Positions 10,495 to 21,202 are shown, numbered from the stretch's first letter. The stretch: DNA of 49,379 nt from Psychrobacter sp. JCM 18901 (GCF_000586435.1 NZ_BAWH01000023.1:1-49379); one strand, 5' to 3'. The notes: generated from the letters alone by a model not told the origin. Made by a program: numbers and translations.

Positions 10495-11077
10495 ATGTCT
10501 ACTCCACCACCGAACTTTAAACATCAAGATAAACAGCCATGGTATAAAAATTACATGGTCGTTATCTTTGTGATTGGCATGCCTGCTGCGGTCGTGATCG
10601 CTTGTATCTGGTTTGTTTATTACTCTTACCAGATCCGTGATAGCGTGGTACGTGACGACTGGTATATGGATGGCAAAACGCTCTATCATGATGTGTCTCG
10701 TGACAAGCTCACGTATGACTTAGACTTGCATGGACAAATGCAATTTGCAGAAAATGGCGATATTGTGTTTTATCTTAACTACCCTGAGCAAAGCGTCCAG
10801 TCAGGCAAGCTGCTAAACGGCACACCACTTACCTATCCTGATACGTTGGAGCTGTCTATTTCTCATGCAACGGATATCAAAAAAAGACCGCGATGTTGTC
10901 CTTAAGCATGTTGAGGGCAATAAATACAGCGCACAAGTCGATATTGACCCTGTAAAAGCCAAGTATTACCTTCAGGTTAGCAATGACGGTAAAGATGATT
11001 GGCGTATGCAAGATGTCGCCAAGCTTCCGCGCTCAGAGGTTAGCTTTAAACCTTTACCTGTCTTTGCTAAAAGTTAA
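10495..11077 (+). CDS. FixH-family membrane protein (one frameshift)
   Basis: This is a FixH-like protein of about 194 residues, with one N-terminal membrane segment (VVIFVIGMPAAVVIACIWFVYYS) and a periplasmic beta-rich domain. FixH proteins accompany cbb3 oxidase assembly genes. The position 218 bases after ccoG supports that role. I prefer the ATG at 10495 (MSTPPPNF) to one at 10450. The frame breaks at a run of seven A near 10880; six gives KKDRDVVLKHVEG and continues to a stop at 11077. FixI/CcoI and CcoS are not in the window. Confidence 0.8.
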
Positions 11078-11100
11078 TGCTGTTAGTAGCATCCAGACAT

Positions 11101-11141
11101 AAAAAAACCAGCCACTCGTCAGAGATCGGCTGGTTTTTTTG
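11101..11141. terminator. Bidirectional intrinsic terminator
   Basis: A 13-bp stem (AAAAAAACCAGCC, 11101-11113, with GGCTGGTTTTTTT, 11128-11140) has A and T runs on its two sides. It ends the FixH-like gene and faces the converging ttcA. Confidence 0.88.
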
Positions 11142-11201
11142 AGCTATTTAATATTCTACTAATGAATAGGTACTATTTAATATGACCCTGATTCATAACT
11201 A

Positions 11202-12370
11202 CTAAATCACAGGGTTAATCGTTGGGATTTTCTGTGCTTTACGCTCGTTTTGCGCGGCTTTGTCCGTCTCTGTGGAATAAGGCTTGTCACTAGCGAACTT
11301 AGGATTGAACGTTTGCGTCCTTGGCGATACAGGTAAACCAATCTCAGCCAAACTATCCGTCTGCCCAGCTTGAATATTGTCGCCTTCAAATAAACGCTCA
11401 TCATTATCGCGATCAAGACTGAGTGTTTCAAAATCAAACAATTCACGATCAGCTAACTGTGATGGCGCGACGTTTTGCATTGCCTTAAAGATAGAAGCCA
11501 AACGCTGCGGGTGAGCGTCATCCCATTCACGCAGCATATCGTTGATGATGGCACGCTGTAGATTGGTTTGACTGCCACATAGGTTACAAGGAATGATTGG
11601 AAATTCCTTTAATTTGGCATATTCAATGATGTCTTTTTCTTCGACATAGCCAATGGGCGAATCAGCATATTTTGCTTGTCATCACTCAGTAGCTTGGGCG
11701 GCATTGATTTGAGCGCACCACCATGAAATAAGTTCAAAAAGAAGGTCGCCAACATATCGTCACGGTGATGGCCAAGGGCAATCTTAGTCGCGCCAATTTG
11801 TTTAGCAAAGCCATATAGTGAACCGCGGCGCAGACGTGAGCACGCCGAGCAGTAAGTCTTGCCTTCTGGCACCACGCTTTTGACGATGCTATAGGTGTCT
11901 TTTTCTAAAATATAGTGGGCGATGCCCTGCTCGTTTAGATACGCAGGTAAGATGTCTTCCGGATAGCCTGGCTGCTTTTGATCAAGATTCACCGCGACGA
12001 TATCAAAATGAATCGGTGCAATGCGTTTTAGCAGCAATAAAATATCAAGTAAGGTATAGCTGTCTTTACCACCCGAAACACAGACCATCACCACATCGCC
12101 ATCTTCAATCATGTTGAAATCGCGGATTGCCCAAGAGACTTGGCGACGCAGCTTCTTTTGTAGTTTACGAAAGTACGCTGACTCGGTAGGTGCTTGCGCA
12201 TCGGCAAACTGCTCGTCAATCATGTCCTCATCATTGCCATCTTCAGAGACGTCATCGTACTCTCTACTATCAGTATCGGTGTCTAAAGCCTGACTATCAA
12301 AGCTCATTGCATCAGATACATCATTAGCTTGAGAAGGAATGTTTGGCGTAAATAAGGTTGCTGTGGTCAT
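11202..12370 (-). CDS. ttcA: TtcA, tRNA 2-thiocytidine synthetase (one frameshift)
   Basis: TtcA thiolates cytidine 32 in tRNA, using ATP and an iron-sulfur cluster. The PP-loop is seen as [13 protein letters not shown] at about residue 97, with cluster cysteines in [12 protein letters not shown] and, after correction, [10 protein letters not shown]. The break is near 11651: GCTATGTC should be GCTTATGTC, giving [16 protein letters not shown]. The corrected protein of about 388 residues is longer than typical TtcA (about 310). It has an acidic N-terminal extension of about 60 residues (many Asp/Glu/Ser) and a C-terminal tail of about 80 residues. It is divergent from queC. Confidence 0.93.
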
Positions 12371-12419
12371 AAGTTACTCAATATCTTTATAAGGGTGATT
12401 TTACTATAAAGCGATTTTC

Positions 12420-12476
12420 GATAAGGCTTTTAAAGCATTATCACCGGCGTCAGGTGACTGATACTTTAAAAGCTGC
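12420..12476. other. Long imperfect inverted repeat between ttcA and queC
   Basis: Bases 12425-12445 pair with 12453-12474, with one mismatch, one bulge and two G-T pairs, around a 7-base loop. The arms contain GCTTTTAAAG and CTTTAAAAGC. It lies about 55 bases upstream of the ttcA start and 180 upstream of queC. No T run follows on either strand within a few bases, so a terminator is unlikely. Confidence 0.45.
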
Positions 12477-12656
12477 GATTATAACAAATATTGCTAACAG
12501 ATTGAAAAGATGACAGTAATACCGACTTTATTTTATTACGATGTTGTTTAAATTTGCTTTAGTAGCTTAGTGACGGGTGATTGGTCGCTTCGTGGTTCTG
12601 TAGTAGCGTATTTTTGCTAAAATAGCCGTTTTCGTAAACCAATAATAGATACCACT

Positions 12657-13433
12657 ATGACTAACGTTACTTTGCAAAACACTCCTAATCAAGTATCAGA
12701 TGCTGACTTAGCTGCTCTTACCAAAAGCCAAAATGCGGTTGTCCTTTTATCAGGCGGTCTCGACTCGGTGACTTGCTTATATTGGGCAAAAGCGCGCTAT
12801 GCATCAGTGACAGCAGTCAGCTTTAACTATGGTCAACGTCATAATAGTGAACTTGTCGCCGCAAAAACTATCGCTGAGACAGCAGGTGTCAATCATAGAA
12901 TTATTGATATTGATATCGCACAACTGGGTGGTTCATCATTAACAGATCACAGCATGATCGTGCCAGACGGTGATTCGGACAAATTCCCTAGCAAAAAACG
13001 CGATGAGATTGATAACGACGCTATCCCAAATACCTATGTGCCTGCGCGCAACACTATCTTCTTATCTTATGCGTTAGCAGTCGCCGAAGTCGCTGATGCC
13101 AATCATATCGTCATCGGTGTCAGCTCAGTTGACTATTCTGGCTATCCTGATTGTCGCCCAGAGTATATAGCTGCCTTTGAACATATGGCCAATCTCGCGA
13201 CAAAAGCAGGCGTCACTGGCCATCGCTTATCGATTCAAACGCCATTGCAGCAATTATCAAAAGCCCAAACTATTGAGCTTGGTCTGTCATTAGGTGTCGA
13301 TTACGGCCAGACGATTTCTTGTTATCGTGCAGATGCCAATGGTCTTGCTTGCGGTGTTTGTGATAGCTGCGCACTGCGTCGTCAGGGCTTTGCCCAAGCT
13401 GGCGTAACCGACCCTACTCATTATCAGTCTTAA
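12657..13433 (+). CDS. queC: QueC, 7-cyano-7-deazaguanine synthase
   Basis: QueC converts 7-carboxy-7-deazaguanine to preQ0, a precursor of the tRNA nucleoside queuosine, using ATP and ammonia. The protein (258 residues) is intact. The ATP pyrophosphatase loop SGGLDS is at residues 32-37, and the zinc-binding cysteines are in [21 protein letters not shown] near the C-terminus. A short N-terminal extension of about 25 residues precedes the core. A possible extended -10 (TGCTAAAAT) is seen upstream at about 12615. Confidence 0.96.
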   Translation: MTNVTLQNTPNQVSDADLAALTKSQNAVVLLSGGLDSVTCLYWAKARYASVTAVSFNYGQRHNSELVAAKTIAETAGVNHRIIDIDIAQLGGSSLTDHSMIVPDGDSDKFPSKKRDEIDNDAIPNTYVPARNTIFLSYALAVAEVADANHIVIGVSSVDYSGYPDCRPEYIAAFEHMANLATKAGVTGHRLSIQTPLQQLSKAQTIELGLSLGVDYGQTISCYRADANGLACGVCDSCALRRQGFAQAGVTDPTHYQS

Positions 13434-13761
13434 TTAATTTTAGTCGGTCCTATATAGACTGGATACAGTATAAGGCGCGCTTATTCCACTATCCTTCCTT
13501 ATGTTTAAATCATATCGAACCGACTATGTATCAACGCTAAATATTGCGTGGAATGGTGACACCCATCAACATTCGCGCAACATTCGCTTGCATTAACACA
13601 GCACGTCGTTCTTGTATTCTAATCGACATACTTGCTATCGTATGAACGATTATATTTATCGAAAGATGTACCTGACGATATCGGTCACTCATATATTGAT
13701 GAGTTGACTTTGCATTGAGCAAAAGATAAAAAAAATTGACGCTACCCGTAAGAGGAAATTT
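13434..13761. other. Intergenic region, no recognised content
   Basis: This 328-base spacer lies between queC and a secreted-protein gene, both on the plus strand. A minus-strand open frame (13537-13722) has no ribosome site or family resemblance and I do not accept it. AAGAGGAA at about 13750 is the Shine-Dalgarno of the next gene. Confidence 0.5.
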
Positions 13762-14091
13762 ATGAAGTTGTTGCCAGTACTACCCCTAGCCTTAGCGGCC
13801 CTGTTTGCCATGCCACAAGCCAACGCTGCTGACATTAAGCAAGACAATATCAATTCATGTGTCAATGGCGCAGTCAAATACAAAGTCGCTGACAAAAGCA
13901 ACGCAACCAAACTATGTAACTGTACTATTGGTGTGCGCAGCAACATGACTATCGGTCAAATGTGGGAAATCGAAAGCTACGCACAAGACAAGAAAGACCC
14001 TTCTAACCTGCCATATGTGAAAGCGATGCAAAAAGATTTGCAGCAGTGCACCGTTGGTTTGGATTTGAAGAAGCCGCAAAAACCTGCTTAA
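13762..14091 (+). CDS. Small secreted protein of unknown function
   Basis: This 109-residue protein has a clear signal peptide (MKLLPVLPLALAALFAMPQANA, cleavage after about residue 22). The mature part has four cysteines (about C33, C52, C54 and C97), enough for two disulfides in the periplasm. I do not recognise a family. The start is supported by AGAGGAA just upstream. A terminator follows directly. Confidence 0.75.
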   Translation: MKLLPVLPLALAALFAMPQANAADIKQDNINSCVNGAVKYKVADKSNATKLCNCTIGVRSNMTIGQMWEIESYAQDKKDPSNLPYVKAMQKDLQQCTVGLDLKKPQKPA

Positions 14092-14109
14092 CTTCTAATC
14101 GTTTGATAT

Positions 14110-14141
14110 ACAAAAGACTGGCTATTGCCAGTCTTTTTTTG
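14110..14141 (+). terminator. Intrinsic terminator
   Basis: An 11-bp stem, AAAAGACTGGC (14112-14122) with GCCAGTCTTTT (14127-14137), is followed by further T residues. It lies about 20 bases after the secreted-protein gene. Confidence 0.88.
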
Positions 14142-14267
14142 TTGCCAATGAATGGGCAAAGTGTAAAACTGATTATTTATTTCTACTAATCTGCCTATAA
14201 TAAGAACACTATAAATAGAACCATCATTAAGCCAATACACATAACTAAAACTAATAAGGATTTTACA

Positions 14268-14765
14268 ATGGCCAAGCCAACAACAGAAACCATTCACCTA
14301 CCTGATTTTCCAGTAACCATAGTACGCAAGCTTGCTGGCAATTTTATTCATGATGAAATCAATTTAAAAGAAATGGTCGCTAATACTGATAAAGGCTTGA
14401 TTTTATATTTTTATCCCAAAGACAATACGCCAGGCTGCACTACACAAGCAACAGAGTTTACCTCGCACCTTCATGATTTTGACGAATTGGGCTACGACAT
14501 TATCGGCGTCTCTCGTGACAGCGTTGAATCTCATGAAAAATTTATCGACAAGTATGATTTACAGATTCCACTCATCAGTGACGCTGATGAAAAGCTATGC
14601 CAGTATTTTGACGTTATCAAAGAAAAGAATATGTATGGCAAAGTTACGTTAGGCCTTGTACGTTCAGCATTTGTATTCAATAAAGACAGCGAGCTGACTC
14701 ATGCGCAGCGTAACTTACGTGCTAAAGACTATACCAGTCGCTTACTGACTATATTGGCGCCATAA
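14268..14765 (+). CDS. bcp: Bcp-type peroxiredoxin
   Basis: This thioredoxin-fold peroxidase reduces hydrogen peroxide and organic hydroperoxides. The 165-residue protein is intact. The peroxidatic cysteine is C57 in DNTPGCTTQATEF. Many Bcp proteins have a second cysteine five residues later; here that position is Thr. The only other cysteine is near residue 114 (DEKLCQYF). The enzyme may therefore work as a 1-Cys type or use an atypical resolving cysteine. AAGGA precedes the ATG. Confidence 0.9.
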   Translation: MAKPTTETIHLPDFPVTIVRKLAGNFIHDEINLKEMVANTDKGLILYFYPKDNTPGCTTQATEFTSHLHDFDELGYDIIGVSRDSVESHEKFIDKYDLQIPLISDADEKLCQYFDVIKEKNMYGKVTLGLVRSAFVFNKDSELTHAQRNLRAKDYTSRLLTILAP

Positions 14766-14910
14766 TTACTGGTTATGTACTTAAATCAGTATTATTGGCA
14801 CTATAATTAAGTCAATATTCATCATAAAAACGATAAAAACCGAATAAAAAAATATAAGCCAAGCATTCAGTCTATTACTGAGTATAACTTTGCCTCTATT
14901 AGAGAATAAT

Positions 14911-16400
14911 ATGAATAAACAATTTGGCACGACCACCGACGATACGCCGAAAGAAGTCACGCGCAAAGTATCTGTCGCTATTATTGGCGCGGGTACCGCA
15001 GGTCAAAATGCTTTTCGCCAAGCGAGTAAAATCAAAGATGACGTAATCATTATTAATGAAGGATTTTGGACCACGACCTGTATTGCGGTCGGCTGTATGC
15101 CTAGTAAGCTGCTAATTGCAGCTGCGGATCGCGCACACGATGCCAACCATTCTGCTGAATTTGGTATTCATACAACCACGCAAATAGATGGAAAACGCGT
15201 CATGGAGCGTGTACGTGACGAACGCAGTCATTTTGCCAGCTACATTAAAAAACAAGTAGACAGCTGGCCTGATCATAAGAAAATCGACGGTCGTGCTCGT
15301 ATCAATGAGCAAGGGCTAATCGAGGTCAATGATGAGCTGATTGCTGCTGAGCAAATCATTGTCGCCACAGGTAGCTCGCCGTTTATTCCTGATGGATGGG
15401 CGGATAAGCTTGGTGATACCATGCTAACGTCTGATAGTGTCTTTGAGCTTGAAGACTTACCAAAAACGATGGCTGTCGTCGGTGCTGGTGCTATTGGTCT
15501 AGAGCTTGCACAAGCATTCACACGTTTAGGTGTAGAAGTCACGCTGCTAAACCGTGCCAAACAAGTGGCTGGTCTAAAAGATGATAATATTAATAATAAA
15601 GCCATGGATTGCTTAAGTCATGAATTGACCATGCATCTAGGCAGCGAAATTACCGATGTAGGCACAAAAGCAGATGAAGGTAATAAAAATGCGTTTATCA
15701 AATATGAAGACAGTGCTGGTGAGTCTCAGCAATGGCAAGGCGAGTACGTCTTAGTTGCTACTGGTCGTCGCAACAATATTAAGCAGCTAGGTGTCGAAAA
15801 CTTAGGTGTTGAGCTAGACGATAAGAACCGTCCAAAAGATTTAAGTAAAAAAACAGGTCAGATTGGCGACTTAAACGTCTATATCGTTGGTGATGCCAAT
15901 GCTAATATTCCGTTATTGCATGTGGCCAGCGATGAAGCTATAGTGCAGGTAGTATAGTCTGCGAAAATACAGAAGCGGCCTATATTCGCCCACCTGCGAC
16001 GCCGTTTTCTATCGTATTTTGCTCACCGCAAATCGTCAATGTTGGTATGTCGCTACCAGAGATTCAAAAAGATTCAGAACTCGAATTTGTTATCGGTAGT
16101 GTGAGCTTTGATAATCAAGGACGTAGCCGTGTGATGGGTGTCAACTGCGGCTTACTACATATCTATGGCTGCAAAAAGACAGACAGAATTTTAGGCGCCA
16201 GTATGGTCGGTCCTGATGCTGAATATATCGGTCATATACTTGCTACAGCGATTACCAATGATTTGAGCATCAAAGATATGCTCGACACCCCTTTTTATCA
16301 TCCGACGATACTAGAGGGACTACGTACGGCGTTACGTGATGTGCAGTACAAAATGGAGATACCTTTCCAATCTCTAGATACCCAAAAGGATAATTCTTAA
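14911..16400 (+). CDS. Dihydrolipoyl-dehydrogenase-like flavoprotein (one frameshift)
   Basis: This is a class I pyridine nucleotide-disulfide oxidoreductase. The N-terminal FAD site is IIGAGTAGQNAFR, the redox pair is in CIAVGCMPSK, the NAD site is VVGAGAIGLELAQAF, a second FAD motif is VYIVGDAN, and the C-terminal active-site stretch is YHPTILEGL. The redox disulfide is preceded by TTT, not the usual GGT, so the protein is a divergent Lpd-like enzyme. No 2-oxoacid dehydrogenase genes are nearby. The break is near 15937: GAAGCTATAG should be GAAGGCTATAG, giving SDEGYSAGSIVCENTEAAYIRPP. The ATG at 14911 is preferred to a TTG at 14890. Corrected length is about 496 residues. Confidence 0.87.
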
Positions 16401-16561
16401 TCGACCCTTTAGCTAACTCCTCAAATCAGCAATGCCTTTAAATTAATAGTAACTAGTCTTAACCATTACTTTATTTGATTGCCTTGACGACTTGAGGTAA
16501 TTTATAAATAGATATTCGTTTACAACTTTTTGTACAAACACATCCTGCATGGACGAAAAAA

Positions 16562-17747
16562 ATGCCAATCGCTAGTGTTACCGACTTTTTTTTGAAGAGA
16601 TCGTTCGCGACTTACATACTAGCCTATATCTTGCTCTCGGCGGCTCTATAGATGAAGAGTCACTTAATTGGTCCTCTCAAGCAGTAGAATTGGCGAGCAC
16701 TGGCATCAAAATCCTAATACTGCTTGCGGTATTGGGATTTTTTATTGGTTGGCCAATTATATTCTTAGACAAAGCCAAGCCAAAATTAGACTAAATGAGC
16801 GCCGCACTAAGATTGTCCGTTCAGTTTTGCGCTATGTCTGGATTGTCGCCAGTCTGATAGCGATTATGAGTCAGATAAACTTTGAACCAGAGACCATCAA
16901 AGCCACCGCGAAGGCAAGCACTTGGGCAGGTATCTATTACGTACTTTGGGCATCATCAGGACAAATCATTCACAGAGTCCTACAGCACTATGGTCTCAAC
17001 GCTTCCATAGAGCAGCTACTCAAAAATATTTTATCTGTACTACTATTGGTACTCGGGCTTGCCAGCGTCATGGCGCAATTTGGCTTTGACATCGTATCGT
17101 TAGTAGCAGGTTTGGGTATTGTTGGTTTGGCGGTTGGTTTCGCCGCTCAGTCTACCCTTGCTAATTTTATCGCTGGTATCACCATTCTGCTTGAGCAGTC
17201 TTTTCAAGTCGGTGATTGGATTCATATCAATGATAATGAAGGGCGGGTGGTACTTATTGCTTTACGCACCACTCATATTCTCACTCGAGACAACATCACT
17301 GTCATTATCCCAAACTCCAACGTTGCCTCGTCTGAGGTGATTAACCTGACTTCCAAAAACTTTATCCGTTTTGATATTCGCGTACGTATCGCGTTCGAAG
17401 ATGATATAGAAACGGCTCGTAAGGAAATTTTGCAAGTACTTAGCGATACCGATGCGGTGCTTAATCGTCCTGAGACTTCAGCGACCGTGGCAGAAATTGG
17501 TGAGTACGGGGTGTTCTTTATCGTACGCTTTTGGGTCAAACCAGCAGCCGTTGCCCGCATACCCAAAATCAAAGAAGTGCTACAAGAAGAGATTAAAATC
17601 GCGTTTGACGCGGCTAATATCTCTACGCCCTATCCGCATATGCGACTGCTAATGCCAAAGGATGTTGACTACCCTATTGCAACCAAACCCTTTGCAACCA
17701 CTACTCAAATCGTCCCAGAGGAATTACCACTGACGAAGGGTGAGTAG
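16562..17747 (+). CDS. MscS-family mechanosensitive channel (two frameshifts)
   Basis: This is a small-conductance mechanosensitive channel protein that lets solutes escape on osmotic downshock. It has N-terminal membrane segments, then the pore helix region LVAGLGIVGLAVGFAAQSTLANFIAGI, the MscS beta domain (FQVGDWIHINDNEGRV, TIIPNSNVAS-like residues) and a cytoplasmic alpha/beta domain. From an ATG at 16562 (MPIASVTDFF) the frame breaks in a T8 run at about 16586-16593 and again in a T6 run near 16740 (seven gives LGFFYWLANYILRQSQ). The corrected length is about 395 residues. The N-terminus is less certain than the rest. Confidence 0.87.
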
Positions 17748-17826
17748 AGAATTTATTGTCACGTATTTAGCTATCACATCTTAAAATCTTAAACACGGCT
17801 ACTTTGAACCATCCTACTGTGAATTA

Positions 17827-17835
17827 TGGTAAAAT
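17827..17835 (+). promoter_or_regulatory. Possible extended -10 element for rlmKL
   Basis: TGGTAAAAT lies about 64 bases upstream of the rlmKL start. A -35-like TTGAAC occurs upstream, but its spacing of 20 bases is long. Confidence 0.3.
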
Positions 17836-17898
17836 TGCCGGTTACACCGATTATCTTATTATTTGCTTTTTTTGTCAATTTAGCCCACAGGTACCCGT

Positions 17899-20203
17899 AT
17901 GACCGAACAAACCGCGCCCGCATCTCTAACAGCAGCTTCACCAGAGTTTTCGCTTGATCTTATTATTACCTGTGCCGATGGGCTTGAGGCACCACTGCAG
18001 ACTGAGCTAACTAGCTTTGGCATTGACAGCGAAATCAAAAGTACCGGCCGTCTAGCCGTAACTGGTGGCTTACGTGAGCTATATACCATCTGCCTATGGT
18101 CACGCGTGGCCTCGCGGGTATTGATGCTGATTAAACGTAAAAACATCAATGCAGAATACGACGTTGCGGAGCAGCTATACGGCTTGGCAAAATCGGTCAA
18201 TTGGACTGAGCAATTTAGCTAGAGCAAACCTTTGCTATTCGTCTGTCTGTCGATAAGCGTGTCGCTGTCAGTCAGCAGTTTGCGATGCTACGTATCAAAG
18301 ATGCAATTGCCGATACCTTTAACGAAGTTTATGACAGCCGTCCTAACGTCGACAGCAAAAACCCAGACTTCTCTGTTTTTGCAACCATCAATGATAAGCA
18401 AGCCGAGCTATATCTAGATTTATCCGGTACCAGTTTGCATCGCCGTGGTTACCGTGTGGCCATGACAGAAGCACCATTAAAAGAAAACTTAGCAGCTGCC
18501 CTACTCTATAGTGCTGGTTGGCACAAGAAAAACGAAGCTGGTGACGCACCTTTCTATAATGCGTTAATTGACCCAATGTGTGGCTCTGGAACGTTCCTTA
18601 TCGAAGCGTTATTGATGCATTGCGACTATGCCGTGGGTATCGACAAAGCTGCCAATCAATTTGGCTTTTACCAGTGGCAGCATCATGACGAGACGTTATG
18701 GCAAGAAATGATCGATGATGCTCAAACGCGTTTCCGTGAAGCATTAGAGATTGCCAACGAGCAGCCTGATACGTTGCCGCTTATGCTGGGCTTTGATGCT
18801 GATAGTGGTGCGATTCTTGCCACAGAGAAAAACCTTATTGCCGCAGGTTTACAAGACCTTTTACCGCTACTCGATATCGAGCATCGTGCGCTTGATCAAC
18901 TTAGTAATGTCCTTAAGCCATTGGTTAATGATGGTCGATTGAGCAATCCTTTGGTCATTACCAACCACCGTATGGTGAGCGTTTGGGTGATGAAGAAATG
19001 ATTAAGCCGTTGTACCAAGCGATTGGGCTGATATTGCAAGACAGCTTTGCCGGTAGTGGCATTGACCGATGCTTGGCATATTGGCCTCTCATGTTGAACA
19101 AGTAGATATTCTACCGATTAAAGAACCAAAAACCTTACGCTGTCATAATGGTGCTATCACCGTCTATTTCCGCTACGGAACGCTTATCGCTGGGCAAACG
19201 GGCAATCTTGTTAGTCGTTTTGAGAAACGCGAGATTGAAGTAGAAGATGGTCAAGACTTCATTAACCGTCTGCAAAAAAACCTTGCTAAACTCAAGAAAC
19301 TGGCCAAAAAAAGACAACGTAAGCAATATTCGTGTTTACGATGCTGATTTACCTGATTTCAAAGTCGCGATCGACTTATACGGTGATTATGCTCATGTGC
19401 AAGAATATGCACCACCAAAGACCATCCCACCTGAGACTGCGAAAAAGCGCTTTAACTTGGCATTGATGGTATCCGTGAAGTCTTTGATATTAACCGTGAA
19501 CAGATCTTTATCAAAACGCGTGCCCGTCAGTCTGGCAACGATCAGTACAGCAAGCAGAACACCACAGAAAAACGTGGCAAGTTTCATGTTGCGCGCGAAG
19601 ATGGTGCCTATCTGTATGTCAACTTTACAGATTATTTAGATACTGGTCTGTTTATCGATCACCGTAATATGCGTGCTCGTATCAAGGACAACAGCCGCGG
19701 TAAAGCCGTACTTAACTTGTTCGCTTATACTTGTACTGCAAGTGTGCATGCAGCGCTTGCTGGTGCGAAAAAAAGTCACTAGCGTCGATTTGTCACAGAA
19801 CTATCTAGATTGGGGTAAACAAAACTTTGTCTTGAACGGTTTGGACGTTAGCCGCAATAAATACCAATTCGTTGCTGCCGATATCTTTGAGTGGATTAAA
19901 GACAATACCGAACAGTTCGATGTTATCTTTATTGATCCACCGACCTTCTCAAACTCTAAGAAGTTTCAAGGTACTTTTGATGTGCAACGTGACCATGCTG
20001 CACTGATTAATCGTGCCATGAACCGCCTCACCTCTGATGGCGTCTTATACTTCTCTAACAACTTTACGCGTTTTGAGTTAGATGAGCAGTTGACTCAGCG
20101 TTATGACATCATTGATATCACACAAAAGACCATTGGCTTTGATTTCAACATCAAAAAGCCGATTCATCAAAGCTTTGAGATTCGTCATCGTCAAAGTCTA
20201 TAA
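17899..20203 (+). CDS. rlmL: RlmKL, bifunctional 23S rRNA methyltransferase (six frameshifts)
   Basis: This fused enzyme makes m2G2445 (RlmL half) and m7G2069 (RlmK half) in 23S rRNA. The N-terminal THUMP domain is followed by the first SAM domain (DPMCGSGTFLIEALL, then NPPYGERLG after correction). The second methyltransferase domain contains VLNLFAYTCTASVHAALAGA and FDVIFIDPPTFSNSKK. Breaks: near 18215 (CC to C), 18966 (CCC to CC), 19069 (CCC to CC), 19308 (A6 to A7), 19463 (GG to G) and 19776 (A6 to A7). Each fix restores family sequence. The corrected length is about 768 residues, somewhat longer than the E. coli enzyme. Confidence 0.93.
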
Positions 20204-20335
20204 TTCGAAATTTTAGATTTATAGTTTAGAATCTAAAGTCCGTAAACAGGATTTTGATAAACAAGAATATAGATTTATAAGGCAATATAAGTACCTGAAA
20301 CTTCTGTTTTTTGCCGAATGTATATGAAATATAAC

Positions 20336-20371
20336 AATGGCCCAATCAGCTTTGATTGGGCCATTTTTTTT
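20336..20371 (+). terminator. Intrinsic terminator after rlmKL
   Basis: A stem AATGGCCCAATCA/TGATTGGGCCATT (20336-20348 with 20353-20365) has a GCTT loop and a run of eight T at 20364-20371. Confidence 0.88.
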
Positions 20372-20482
20372 GTTGCTATGATAGAGCGTTACTAGGCGAT
20401 GGATTTGCGCAGTTATTGCGTAAGCATCGCCTTTTTTCGATAACCTATAAAACCACTAACGTCTAATAAAAAGGATAACACC

Positions 20483-21058
20483 ATGGCTTTATCACTTAAT
20501 AAAGGCGGTAATTTATCGCTAACGAAAACTGACCCAAATTTAACCAAGTTACTTATTGGTCTTGGCTGGGATGAGCGCGCCACCTCTGGTGCTGAGTTCG
20601 ACCTTGATGCTAGCGTGTTTCTACTAAATGGCGCAGGCAAAGTGCGCGGCGATCATGACTTTATCTTTTACAATCAGCTGAAGTCTGACAATGGCGCTGT
20701 TGAGCATACTGGTGACAACCGTACTGGCGAAGGCGACGGTGATGATGAAGTTATCAAAGTAAACCTAACTCAAGTACCTGCAGACGTAGATAAAGTAGTC
20801 GTGACAGTGACTATTCATGACGCTGCAGCGCGTAGTCAGAACTTTGGTCAAGTCGCCAACGCCTTTATCCGTGTTGTTAATGAAGAAACAGGTACTGAAG
20901 TCGTACGTTTTGATCTAGCAGAAGACTACTCTGTAGAGACAGCAATGGTGTTTGGCGAAGTATATCGTCACAACGGCGAATGGAAATTCCGTGCTGTTGG
21001 TCAAGGCTATTCAGGCGGTTTGCAAGCGATGTGTCAGCAATACGGTGTCGATATCTAG
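20483..21058 (+). CDS. terD: TerD-family calcium-binding stress protein (paralogue 1)
   Basis: TerD domains are small cytoplasmic beta-rich proteins that bind calcium and contribute to tellurite, phage and membrane-stress resistance. The 191-residue protein is intact. It begins [18 protein letters not shown], contains ELDLDAS-type ([11 protein letters not shown]) and [15 protein letters not shown] acidic calcium-site motifs, and ends with [14 protein letters not shown]. An AAAAAGGA site precedes the ATG. It is the first gene of the ter neighbourhood and has its own terminator at 21205, so it can be transcribed alone. Confidence 0.95.
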   Translation: MALSLNKGGNLSLTKTDPNLTKLLIGLGWDERATSGAEFDLDASVFLLNGAGKVRGDHDFIFYNQLKSDNGAVEHTGDNRTGEGDGDDEVIKVNLTQVPADVDKVVVTVTIHDAAARSQNFGQVANAFIRVVNEETGTEVVRFDLAEDYSVETAMVFGEVYRHNGEWKFRAVGQGYSGGLQAMCQQYGVDI

Positions 21059-21202
21059 AACCATTATTTACTGGTATTTAGTCTGTTATTAGTCACTGTC
21101 ATCACGTCCAAAATAGCAAACCGCCATCGTTGCAAATAGTCACAATTTTTAATGGCCAAATGACTAGTAATGCTTTACGTTTCGTTTAAAATTATGCATA
21201 AA

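Noticed and set aside
12540..12656. PreQ1 riboswitch upstream of queC
   Set aside because: I could not find a short hairpin plus A-rich tail pseudoknot close to the start codon.
13537..13722. 61-residue minus-strand open frame between queC and the secreted-protein gene
   Set aside because: There is no recognisable start signal or family and the composition is unlike that of its neighbours.
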